Made by a program: the position numbers and the translations under genes. The notes under the pieces are model-generated. The model was not told where the DNA came from and made no database searches. It saw only the letters and a list, made by a program, of their open reading frames with translations. This document shows positions 1 to 5,340 of a stretch of DNA of 5,340 bases, in pieces (the stretch's first letter is position 1; each line of letters begins with the position of its first letter). Origin of the DNA: Aminipila sp051883075 (GTDB taxonomy: Bacteria > Bacillota > Clostridia > Peptostreptococcales > Anaerovoracaceae); NCBI GenBank assembly GCA_051883075.1, contig JBJETA010000018.1:1-5340 (forward strand). Reading direction: 5' to 3'.

Positions 1-179
1 GAAACACGCATCGCCTCTGCCCTGAGTTCCATATTTAAAAAAGCCTTTTGTGCCGCTAAGATATACATATTAATAATTATGTAAATCACAGCCATTACTG
101 TGCCTATTACCAACGGATAAATAACTGCGGCTTCAACCATGGCAGAGCCTTTTCTGTTCAAATGCAGAAAGTTCTTCAT
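1..179 (-). CDS. TadE-like pseudopilin (3'-partial)
   Basis: The visible 59 residues are the N-terminus of a TadE/TadF-like minor pilin. A short basic leader (MKNFLHLNRKG) is followed by SAMVEAAVIYPLVIGTVMAV and further hydrophobic residues, then AAQKAFLNMELRAEAMRV at the window edge. The leader ends in Gly and Glu is the fifth residue after it (G/SAMVE), which is the classical prepilin-peptidase site; the segment VEAAVIYPLV is typical of TadE-like proteins. The start ATG is 1 nt after the flp stop, with only a weak upstream GCGGA, so translation is probably coupled to flp. TadE-type proteins are thought to act as minor pilins or assembly factors. The rest of the gene lies outside the window, so TadE cannot be told apart from TadF by length. 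Confidence 0.85.
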   Translation of the reverse strand, partial: MKNFLHLNRKGSAMVEAAVIYPLVIGTVMAVIYIIINMYILAAQKAFLNMELRAEAMRV

Positions 180-180
180 A

Positions 181-348
181 TTAAAATCCGCTGTTCATAA
201 GATTTGAAAATGTTCCGTTTATAAATTCCGTAATCTGTGTCTTAAATATCAGTCCGATTCCTATAGCTATTGCAATAAGGATTCCTACCTGCACCAGTTC
301 CATTCCCTTCTTGTTGTTTTTCATCACCTGCATAAAATTCCTGTTCAT
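181..348 (-). CDS. flp: Flp-type (type IVb) pilin, 55 residues
   Basis: This short gene encodes the probable major pilin subunit. The protein begins with a basic leader (MNRNFMQVMKNNKKG) and continues with a hydrophobic helix, MELVQVGILIAIAIGIGLIF, then KTQITEFINGTFSNL and a short tail. This matches the layout of clostridial Flp1-like pilins: a charged leader ending in Gly, a class III cleavage site for a prepilin peptidase, one N-terminal helix that packs in the filament core, and a very short C-terminus. Cleavage after G15 would give a mature pilin of about 40 residues. The usual Glu at mature position 5 is Gln here, with a Glu at position 2. The start is firm: AAGGAGGT sits 4 nt upstream, the strongest ribosome binding site in the window, as suits a subunit needed in excess. 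It lies 32 nt after tadC, and its stop is 1 nt from the next start. Confidence 0.88.
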   Translation of the reverse strand: MNRNFMQVMKNNKKGMELVQVGILIAIAIGIGLIFKTQITEFINGTFSNLMNSGF

Positions 349-352
349 TTTT

Positions 353-360
353 ACCTCCTT
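353..360 (-). promoter_or_regulatory. Near-perfect Shine-Dalgarno of the flp pilin gene
   Basis: The minus strand reads AAGGAGGT, then AAAA and the ATG at 348. It is fully complementary to the 16S rRNA 3' end over eight bases and is clearly stronger than the sites before tadA, tadB or tadE. It fixes the pilin start and suggests that pilin output from the shared mRNA is raised at the level of translation. Confidence 0.85.
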
Positions 361-380
361 TTGCTTTCCGGCTTTACTTC

Positions 381-1487
381 TTACATTTCCAGTAACGCCG
401 GCATTAAAGTTATCATTATTAAAGCCACCAGCTCCATGGCTAACGGCACAGTAAGCTTTGTTTCCGCAATTTTCCCCTGTTCTTCAGCTTTCTTTTTTCT
501 CTGGAACCAGAGAAAACTGCTTTCACTTTCAAGGGTTTCTGCCAGGGCCGTACCCTTATGGACATTTTCACTCATTATGTTCGCAATTCTTATAAATGCC
601 CTGTTTCCTGTTCTTTCAGCAAAAGCCTTGAGTTCTGAAATCATGGAACAGTTTGTTTCTTTCATTTTAAGTACAATTTCCGAAAGCTGTCCGTAAAAAT
701 AGCTCTGCTTTTTTTCTCCTTTTTTATAATCTTCCACAATCCTTTCAAATGCTGCGCTCAGCACAAGTCCTGAATTCATCAGAAGTACAGTTTTATTCAG
801 GAAATCCGGCAGTTCCTCCTCTACCGATATCATGCTTTCTTTTTTCAACCTTTTTATTTCTCCGAATCTTCCCGCATAAATCGCGGCTGCAGTCATTATC
901 CCCAACACGAAAATAATCATTCCCGTATGCTTCTTTTCCTCTTTCCACATTATCTGCTTAAGTCCCTTAATATCTGCAGGGAGATAAACAGCCTCTTTAT
1001 CCTCACTTTTTTCGGCTGCTCTCACCGCCATGCTTATTTCGGTTTCAATACTTGCTGTTTCTGACACTTTTCCTTTATTTTTCTGCTCTTCATCCCGGTT
1101 TTCATACGGTGGAATTTTCAGCTCCACTGATTTTTTATACGGTTTCCCTGTTTCCTCGTTATAGGCTTCAATCTGCAAGGCAGCATATTTTGCCGTATCT
1201 CCCTGTATCGGTCTTTTTATATACTGGCTTCCGTTTCCATCAGTACATACGACATTATCGCCGCTTGTCATCACGCTTATTCCTGCCGCTGTCAAAAGAA
1301 TAATGAAACCTGCAAGTACAGCAAGATATCTTTTAAAAACCTTCCTTTTCATATCGGATATATTGCTTTCAAAATTCTTTTCTCCATAAAGGAAATAAAA
1401 CTCTCTTTTGTATGTACTCTCTCTGCCGGTAAGGGCATCAGGAAATACTTCAAACAGCTTTCCGCATATTTCATTAATCCTTTTCAT
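381..1487 (-). CDS. tadC: TadC-like inner-membrane platform protein with a large extracytoplasmic loop
   Basis: This is the second T2SSF-family platform protein of the Tad pilus. The 368 residues start with a soluble N-terminus, then a membrane helix at about 54-73, a hydrophilic stretch of about 115 residues (74-188), a second helix at about 189-205, a cytoplasmic T2SSF domain (about 225-335; LPDFLNKTVLLMNSGLVLSAAFERI, FAERTGNRAFIRIANIM) and a final helix (about 345-365) preceded by the typical AETKLTVPLAMEL. Basic residues before helix 1 (KRKVFKRY) and after helix 2 (KRLKK) place both ends of the loop outside the cytoplasm by the positive-inside rule. The loop contains a possible beta-rich part (KYAALQIEAY ... 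KKSVELKIPPYE) and then a charged, probably flexible part. Translation is coupled to tadB through an ATGA overlap, with AAAGGTGAGG just upstream of the start. The T2SSF assignment is firm; the role of the loop is unknown. Confidence 0.92.
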   Translation of the reverse strand: MKRINEICGKLFEVFPDALTGRESTYKREFYFLYGEKNFESNISDMKRKVFKRYLAVLAGFIILLTAAGISVMTSGDNVVCTDGNGSQYIKRPIQGDTAKYAALQIEAYNEETGKPYKKSVELKIPPYENRDEEQKNKGKVSETASIETEISMAVRAAEKSEDKEAVYLPADIKGLKQIMWKEEKKHTGMIIFVLGIMTAAAIYAGRFGEIKRLKKESMISVEEELPDFLNKTVLLMNSGLVLSAAFERIVEDYKKGEKKQSYFYGQLSEIVLKMKETNCSMISELKAFAERTGNRAFIRIANIMSENVHKGTALAETLESESSFLWFQRKKKAEEQGKIAETKLTVPLAMELVALIMITLMPALLEM

Positions 1488-2230
1488 ATCCTCACCTTTA
1501 AAATTTCCGCCATAACACGGTAAGATAAGACTATTATTCCTATAACGGCAGTCATGGCAAGCCTTCCTGCAAATGTAGAATACATTGCGTCAAGATATCC
1601 GGGAGAGCTTACATTGAGAAAGATTATTATCAATACAGGCATGGAGCTTATAATCTTTGCTTCCAGAAGCTTCTGTGATGCCATGGTCTTTATTTCCCGC
1701 ATCAGTGTAAGCTTGTCCGTAAGAACCTCTGAAGTTTTGTTTATAATAGCTTCTGTTTTTGCACCGGTCTCTCTGCATATCGAATAAACATCTGCAAAGC
1801 TTATGATTTCCTCTATACCGCTCCTGTAAGCAAAGTTTTTCAGAAGTCCTTCTTCAGAGCTTCTGCTCTCCGTAATATTTTTCTTCATATAAAGCAATTC
1901 CTGTATCAGAGGATGTTCTTCACTGTAAATCATACTTAAGCTGTCACAGGCTTCAAGAACAGCCTCAGACATCTGTCTTCCGGTGCTTACCGACGCCGAC
2001 AGGGAATACAGTAAATCTTTAAAAGAATTTCTCAGTTCTTCCCGCCTTTTTTCTATTCTGTACTTAATGTACAATTTTTTTAGCGGTATGGACAGCCCGG
2101 CTATCAATACTGAAAAAATCAGATTTCGATAAAAAACATATCCTATAAAAATCAGTCCGCATACAGCTCCTATATAATATAAGTTTTTTTCTTTTCTGCT
2201 CATTGTATAAGTGTTATAATCTATTTCCAT
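1484..2230 (-). CDS. tadB: TadB-like inner-membrane platform protein (T2SSF domain)
   Basis: This is a polytopic membrane protein of the GspF/T2SSF superfamily that, together with TadC, forms the pilus assembly platform driven by TadA. Counting from the ATG at 2230 (248 residues), two hydrophobic helices (about 18-34 and 36-50) precede a cytoplasmic helical T2SSF domain (about 70-185; LRNSFKDLLYSLSASVSTGRQ and FADVYSICRETGAKTEA are typical), and two more helices close the protein (about 193-208 and 222-242). The start is ambiguous. The ATG at 2230 lies 10 nt after the tadA stop with GGGGG 4 nt upstream, which I prefer. An in-frame ATG at 2257 would add MKEAINGGS, overlap tadA by 17 nt, and has AGAGG only 2 nt away. 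The stop overlaps the tadC start as ATGA. Assignment as TadB rather than TadC rests on gene order and the four-helix layout. Confidence 0.92.
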   Translation of the reverse strand: MEIDYNTYTMSRKEKNLYYIGAVCGLIFIGYVFYRNLIFSVLIAGLSIPLKKLYIKYRIEKRREELRNSFKDLLYSLSASVSTGRQMSEAVLEACDSLSMIYSEEHPLIQELLYMKKNITESRSSEEGLLKNFAYRSGIEEIISFADVYSICRETGAKTEAIINKTSEVLTDKLTLMREIKTMASQKLLEAKIISSMPVLIIIFLNVSSPGYLDAMYSTFAGRLAMTAVIGIIVLSYRVMAEILKVRI

Positions 2231-2231
2231 A

Positions 2232-2239
2232 CTTCCCCC
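2232..2239 (-). promoter_or_regulatory. Probable ribosome binding site deciding the tadB start
   Basis: On the minus strand the junction reads TAA-C-GGGGG-AAGT-ATG: the tadA stop, a purine run, then the ATG at 2230. The GGGGG tract can pair with the anti-Shine-Dalgarno through one G-U wobble at a usable distance. The competing AGAGG before the ATG at 2257 is closer to consensus but only 2 nt from its start codon. Confidence 0.45.
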
Positions 2240-2240
2240 G

Positions 2241-3467
2241 TTAATAGCTTCCTTCATAACCTCTTAATTTCAGTTTTTCCCTGTTAATAATCCTGTTTCC
2301 TGTCGGCTCAAGTCCTTTTTCCGTATATTTAAAAAGTACGTTTATAAGATAGCTGCCATTCTCATATCCGTAAAGCTCGGATATCTCCAGTATCTTTCTG
2401 CTTCTGTCCGGCAGCCTTCCCAGATGTACCATAAGGTCTATGCCCTCTGCAATCTGGTTTCTGACTGCATCAACCGGGAAATCCACGGCCTGAAGTACCA
2501 TAGTTTCCATTCTTCTGAGCATACCATTTGCAGAGTTTGCATGCCCGGTACTCAGCGAACCGTCATGTCCCGTGTTCATGGCCTGCAGCATATCAAGAAC
2601 CTCCGCACCTCTTACTTCTCCCACAATTATACGGTTCGGACGCATTCGCAGACTTGATTTTATCAGTTGCCTCATATCTACCTCCCCTCGGCCTTGGACA
2701 TTTGAATTTCTGCATTCCATACGCACGATGTTTTCTATGCTGTCCAGCTGCAGTTCCGCCGAATCCTCTATGACTATAACTCTCTCCTCCGCAGGAACCG
2801 CATTTGACAGGACATTTAAAAGACTGGTTTTACCGCTGCTGGTACCTCCCGACACCATGATATTCATACCTGTTTTTACCATGTCGTTAAGAAAATCCGC
2901 AGCTTCTTCCGTCAGAGTACCGTAGCTAATCATGTCCTGCATTGTAAAAGCCTTTTTAGGGAACTTTCTTATTGTGAGTATCGGACCGTTAAGCGCGATA
3001 TTCTTATATACCGCATTTACTCTGGACCCATCAGGCAGTCTGGCATCAACAATCGGTGAAAGCTCATTTATCTCCCTGTGCACACCTGCCGCAATCCTTC
3101 TTATAAGCTCCTCAAGCTCCTCCGTGGAAGAAAAGCTCATCTCTGTCTTTTCAATGATGCCTCTTCTTTCCACAAATATATTTTCTCTGCCGTTTACCAT
3201 TATCTCAGTGATGTCTTCATCTTCAATATAAGGCTCGAGAATGCCCAAATCCTTTCTCAGTGTCAGATATATCCTTTCTGCCAGCTTTGCCCTTTCTTTA
3301 AATCCATATATTGAAAATCCGCTGTCTTCCTCCATAGCTTCTTCAATCAGGTCAAAGATTTTTTCTTCTCCGCTGCATTGCGGCAGAAGAGCTATTTTCT
3401 TTCTTATTTCTTCTGTCAGCTTGATTGCTCTGTTCTTTTCCTTGTCATCCGCTTTTTTGTTTTCCAT
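2241..3467 (-). CDS. tadA: TadA/CpaF-family secretion ATPase of the Tad (Flp) pilus
   Basis: This cytoplasmic hexameric ATPase powers assembly of the Tad/Flp type IVb pilus by working on the TadB/TadC membrane platform. The 408-residue protein is near the usual family length. After a charged N-terminal helical region it shows the CpaF N-domain (about 70-200, with EDEDITEIMVNG, SPIVDARLPDGSRV and LTIRKFP), a Walker A GGTSSGKT (207-214), an Asp box IVIEDSAELQL (231-241), a Walker B region with IIVGEVRG and its catalytic glutamate (E284), and a His box TGHDGSLSTGHANS (299-312). All the core residues are intact. The start is the ATG at 3467: no in-frame ATG, GTG or TTG lies between it and the promoter, and AAGGAA sits 13 nt upstream, a rather long spacing. 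It is the first gene of the operon. CpaF is distinguished from competence or type II secretion ATPases by the N-domain and by the TadB, TadC and Flp neighbours. Confidence 0.97.
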   Translation of the reverse strand: MENKKADDKEKNRAIKLTEEIRKKIALLPQCSGEEKIFDLIEEAMEEDSGFSIYGFKERAKLAERIYLTLRKDLGILEPYIEDEDITEIMVNGRENIFVERRGIIEKTEMSFSSTEELEELIRRIAAGVHREINELSPIVDARLPDGSRVNAVYKNIALNGPILTIRKFPKKAFTMQDMISYGTLTEEAADFLNDMVKTGMNIMVSGGTSSGKTSLLNVLSNAVPAEERVIVIEDSAELQLDSIENIVRMECRNSNVQGRGEVDMRQLIKSSLRMRPNRIIVGEVRGAEVLDMLQAMNTGHDGSLSTGHANSANGMLRRMETMVLQAVDFPVDAVRNQIAEGIDLMVHLGRLPDRSRKILEISELYGYENGSYLINVLFKYTEKGLEPTGNRIINREKLKLRGYEGSY

Positions 3468-3502
3468 TTTATTTATTTTTTTCCTTTTTATTACTTTTCT
3501 TA

Positions 3503-3531
3503 ATTTTAATCCTTTTGGAAATATTTTACAA
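3503..3531 (-). promoter_or_regulatory. Predicted sigma-A promoter of the tad operon
   Basis: On the minus strand, TTGTAA (3531-3526; 4 of 6 to TTGACA) is followed by exactly 17 bp and TAAAAT (3508-3503; 5 of 6 to TATAAT). Transcription would begin near 3496, giving a leader of about 29 nt before the tadA start. A second TAAAAT at 3528-3523 lies 12 bp after the proximal Spo0A box and could be the -10 of an alternative Spo0A-dependent promoter without a proper -35, so the exact start site is uncertain. The region is very AT-rich, which raises the chance of accidental matches. Confidence 0.55.
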
Positions 3532-3540
3532 TAGTTTTAT

Positions 3541-3557
3541 TTCGACATTTTTCGACA
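3541..3557 (-). promoter_or_regulatory. Tandem Spo0A boxes (two TGTCGAA, 10-bp period)
   Basis: On the minus strand the sequence reads TGTCGAAAAATGTCGAA: two exact copies of TGTCGAA (3557-3551 and 3547-3541) whose starts are 10 bp apart, one helical turn. TGTCGAA is the consensus 0A box bound by the response regulator Spo0A, and tandem boxes with this spacing are the known arrangement for a Spo0A dimer, as at the abrB promoter of Bacillus subtilis. The pair lies between the antiporter terminator and the predicted tad promoter, 9 bp upstream of the -35 hexamer, where a bound activator could contact RNA polymerase. The match is seen directly; binding by Spo0A and the sign of regulation are inferred. 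Confidence 0.72.
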
Positions 3558-3567
3558 AATCAGAGTA

Positions 3568-3606
3568 TAAAAAAATGACCATACCTCAAATGTGAAGTAT
3601 GATCAT
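3568..3606 (-). terminator. Rho-independent terminator of the antiporter gene
   Basis: It starts about 9 nt after the antiporter stop codon. Read on the minus strand, ATGATCATACTTC pairs with GAGGTATGGTCAT to give an uninterrupted 13-bp stem with two G-U wobbles and a 6-nt loop (ACATTT), followed by a run of seven U. On the plus strand the same two positions would be C-A mismatches, so the hairpin is built to work in minus-strand RNA only. It insulates the antiporter transcript from the pilus operon downstream. Confidence 0.88.
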
Positions 3607-3614
3607 ATTTCAGA

Positions 3615-5340
3615 CTATTTTAAAATACCATCTTTTAAAAATAAATCTATAGTTTTCTGTGCTCCCAGAACCCACAAAATATCGCCTTCTTCGATGGCAG
3701 TGTTTTTATTTGGTCCCACTATCGAAAGTCCGTCCCGGTCGATTCCTATAACAAAACCGCTGTACTCTTCCTTTATTTCCGACATCTGGATAGTTTTGTT
3801 GCAGAACGGGCATTCGGGAGTAACATTTACAGCTATGCACTGAAGATGATTCTCAACATCCGCATATGTGAAAATCTGTTTGTATGTGTAATCCCTCAGA
3901 GATATAGGCTCTGATCTTTCCGAAACCTCCGCTACTTTCCTTATAGCCATCTCAAAAGAATCGAGATTGTATTCTTTTCCAAGGACCACAATTGTGTCTC
4001 CCTCAAATATACCGTCATACGGTCCCGGATTGTTTATCTGCATATCATTTCTGATTATCTTAATAATCTGCACCCCGAAGGACTGCTTAGCGAAAAATAT
4101 ACGTTCCGGATCATCAAACAGAAGCTTTTTTACTTCGTATTTTTCAACCAGAAGAGTTTCATCAAGCCATCTGTATCCTTCGCTGACACCTCTGCTTTTC
4201 CTTTTTTCCTCCAGAAGCTTCTGATTAAAATTGGAAATAAATCTTGTTTCAATCTTTATGGAACGGCTTGCCATGAAATCCGATTTTACACTGAAGCCCA
4301 CTATCACAAAGGAAATGAGCCATAAAAACTTTTCAGGTATATCTATCGAAGCCTTTATTGTGGACATTACAAGAAGAAGCGAAATATATAATCTTAAGCA
4401 CTTAAATGCCACCAGCGGGAAACGGTTTGTTTCGTTTTTCAGCCACAGCTTCGCAAAAAGCGGATCCTTTCTGTAGGACATCATGTTTATAATAGGTGTC
4501 ATGCAGCATATTGTCAGGAATCCCGAAATGATATTTACATTTTCTATCATCTCAAATCTGCTCATTAAAAATGCAGGCAGCATTTTTACGCCTATCATAT
4601 ATGTACAAACAAGCAGAATCGTTGTTATGACGGTCCTTACTACATATCTCTGCAGATATTGTTTCCACTCCGGATCCTTTTCATTTTCACTCTGCTTATC
4701 AGAGGTGTAAATTTTTAGTTTTCTCTTAGTCTGCTTAGGCAGATGTCTGCTCAGAATAACATAAACCGAATCTGCCTGCTTTATTATCATAGGTGTTATA
4801 AAAGTAGTTATTACCGAAACCGATACTATGATTGGATATAAAAAGTCGCTTGTCACTCCAAGATTGCTTCCAAGGGACGCGATAATGAACGAAAATTCCC
4901 CAATCTGCACCATGCTTGTTCCTACTCCCACAGCAGTTCTGAGGGACTGTCCTGAAAGCGTTGCCCCCAGTCCTGAAAACAGCATCTGTCCGAATATGGT
5001 TACAACTGTAAGTATTAAAATAGGAACTGCATATTCCGCAATAAGTGACGGGTTTACAAGCATACCCACCGATACAAAAAATATGGCTCCGAACAAGTCT
5101 TTTATAGGCTTTACAATCTCTTCTATTCTTTCGGCCTGCACAGTTCCCGCAAGTATTGAGCCTGCTATAAAAGCGCCCAGCGCCGAAGAGAAGCCCATGT
5201 AGTTTGCTATAACAACCATTGCCAGACAAAGTCCCAGCGAAACGATAAGCAGTGTTTCATCGTTCAGATACTTATCTGCAGCCTTCAAAGCCGAAGGGAT
5301 TAAATAAATACCCAGAAGAAGCCACAAAACAAGGTATATC
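3615..5340 (-). CDS. CPA2/KefB-type cation:proton antiporter with two C-terminal TrkA-C domains (5'-partial)
   Basis: This is the C-terminal part of a membrane antiporter that should exchange a monovalent cation (K+ or Na+) for protons across the cytoplasmic membrane. The frame is open to the right edge; a TTG at 5327 is the first start-like codon but falls inside the exchanger fold, so the real start is outside. Numbering from that TTG, residues 1-185 are the second half of a Na+/H+ exchanger domain, with helix motifs such as SSALGAFIAGSILAGT, FFVSVGML and QIGEFSFIIASLG. Residues about 228-350 add roughly four more hydrophobic segments. Residues about 388-455 and 478-563 look like two TrkA-C (RCK-C) domains, each ending in a GD-(T/I)-hydrophobic-VLG motif (GDTIVVLG, GDILWVLG). 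No TrkA-N nucleotide-binding Rossmann domain is visible. The second TrkA-C carries a CPFC motif. The gene ends in TAG and is followed by its own terminator, so it is not part of the pilus operon. Ion specificity cannot be read from the sequence. Confidence 0.9.
   Translation of the reverse strand, partial: IYLVLWLLLGIYLIPSALKAADKYLNDETLLIVSLGLCLAMVVIANYMGFSSALGAFIAGSILAGTVQAERIEEIVKPIKDLFGAIFFVSVGMLVNPSLIAEYAVPILILTVVTIFGQMLFSGLGATLSGQSLRTAVGVGTSMVQIGEFSFIIASLGSNLGVTSDFLYPIIVSVSVITTFITPMIIKQADSVYVILSRHLPKQTKRKLKIYTSDKQSENEKDPEWKQYLQRYVVRTVITTILLVCTYMIGVKMLPAFLMSRFEMIENVNIISGFLTICCMTPIINMMSYRKDPLFAKLWLKNETNRFPLVAFKCLRLYISLLLVMSTIKASIDIPEKFLWLISFVIVGFSVKSDFMASRSIKIETRFISNFNQKLLEEKRKSRGVSEGYRWLDETLLVEKYEVKKLLFDDPERIFFAKQSFGVQIIKIIRNDMQINNPGPYDGIFEGDTIVVLGKEYNLDSFEMAIRKVAEVSERSEPISLRDYTYKQIFTYADVENHLQCIAVNVTPECPFCNKTIQMSEIKEEYSGFVIGIDRDGLSIVGPNKNTAIEEGDILWVLGAQKTIDLFLKDGILK

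Noticed and set aside
361..696. Plus-strand open frame of 111 codons opposite tadC
   Set aside because: It begins at a TTG, is antisense to a well-supported T2SSF gene, and its hydrophobic character is explained by reading the complement of helix codons.
2201..2203. ATG at 2203 as the tadB start
   Set aside because: It has no Shine-Dalgarno-like sequence upstream, while the ATG at 2230 has a usable purine run just after the tadA stop.
2572..2925. Plus-strand open frames opposite tadA
   Set aside because: They overlap the Walker A and His-box coding region of a strongly conserved ATPase, and none resembles a known protein.
3541..3557. The TTCGACA repeat as the beginning of a CRISPR or other repeat array
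   Set aside because: There are only two 7-bp copies separated by 3 bp, with no further copies nearby; a protein-binding site explains it better.
3592..3843. Plus-strand open frame at the 3' end of the antiporter
   Set aside because: It starts inside the terminator hairpin, runs antisense to a clear gene, and has no recognisable protein motif or ribosome binding site.
4735..5229. Long minus-strand open frame of 164 codons
   Set aside because: It lies wholly inside the antiporter gene in another frame, and its translation is rich in Cys, Gly and Arg with no family resemblance. It is a shadow.
5325..5327. TTG at 5327 as the start of the antiporter
   Set aside because: The frame stays open to the window edge (IYLV precedes it), and a start here would remove half of the exchanger domain.

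Overview
The window looks like a piece of a chromosome from a low-G+C, Gram-positive anaerobe, most likely a member of the Clostridia/Lachnospirales. This rests on the moderately AT-rich composition, the clostridial style of the Tad-pilus proteins, the A/G-rich Shine-Dalgarno sequences, and two sequence-perfect Spo0A-type boxes in front of the pilus operon. The genus cannot be named from this sequence alone. Every convincing gene is on the minus strand, so transcription runs from high to low coordinates.

Region 1 (5340 to 3615) is the C-terminal part of a CPA2/KefB-type cation:proton antiporter. Its start lies outside the window. It keeps the second half of the exchanger domain, an extra block of about four membrane segments, and a cytoplasmic tail with two TrkA-C (RCK-C)-like domains. 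A strong intrinsic terminator (about 3568-3606) follows its stop codon.

Region 2 (3567 to 3468) is a short intergenic control region. It holds two tandem copies of TGTCGAA with a 10-bp period, then a plausible sigma-A promoter (TTGTAA, 17 bp, TAAAAT), then a leader of about 29 nt.

Region 3 (3467 to 1) is the head of a Tad/Flp type IVb pilus operon: tadA/cpaF (secretion ATPase), tadB and tadC (inner-membrane platform proteins), a 55-residue Flp-type pilin with a near-perfect Shine-Dalgarno, and the start of a TadE-like pseudopilin that runs off the left edge. Spacing is tight: a 17-nt overlap or 10-nt gap (depending on start) between tadA and tadB, a 4-nt ATGA overlap between tadB and tadC, 32 nt before flp, and 1 nt between flp and tadE. 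One polycistronic message is therefore expected.

Working together, TadA would hydrolyse ATP to drive the TadB/TadC platform, which moves prepilin-peptidase-processed Flp pilin and TadE-type minor pilins out of the membrane to form a thin adhesive pilus. The prepilin peptidase (TadV/CpaA), TadZ and any assembly proteins are not in the window. The most interesting signal is the apparent link between this pilus operon and Spo0A, the master regulator of sporulation and post-exponential development.
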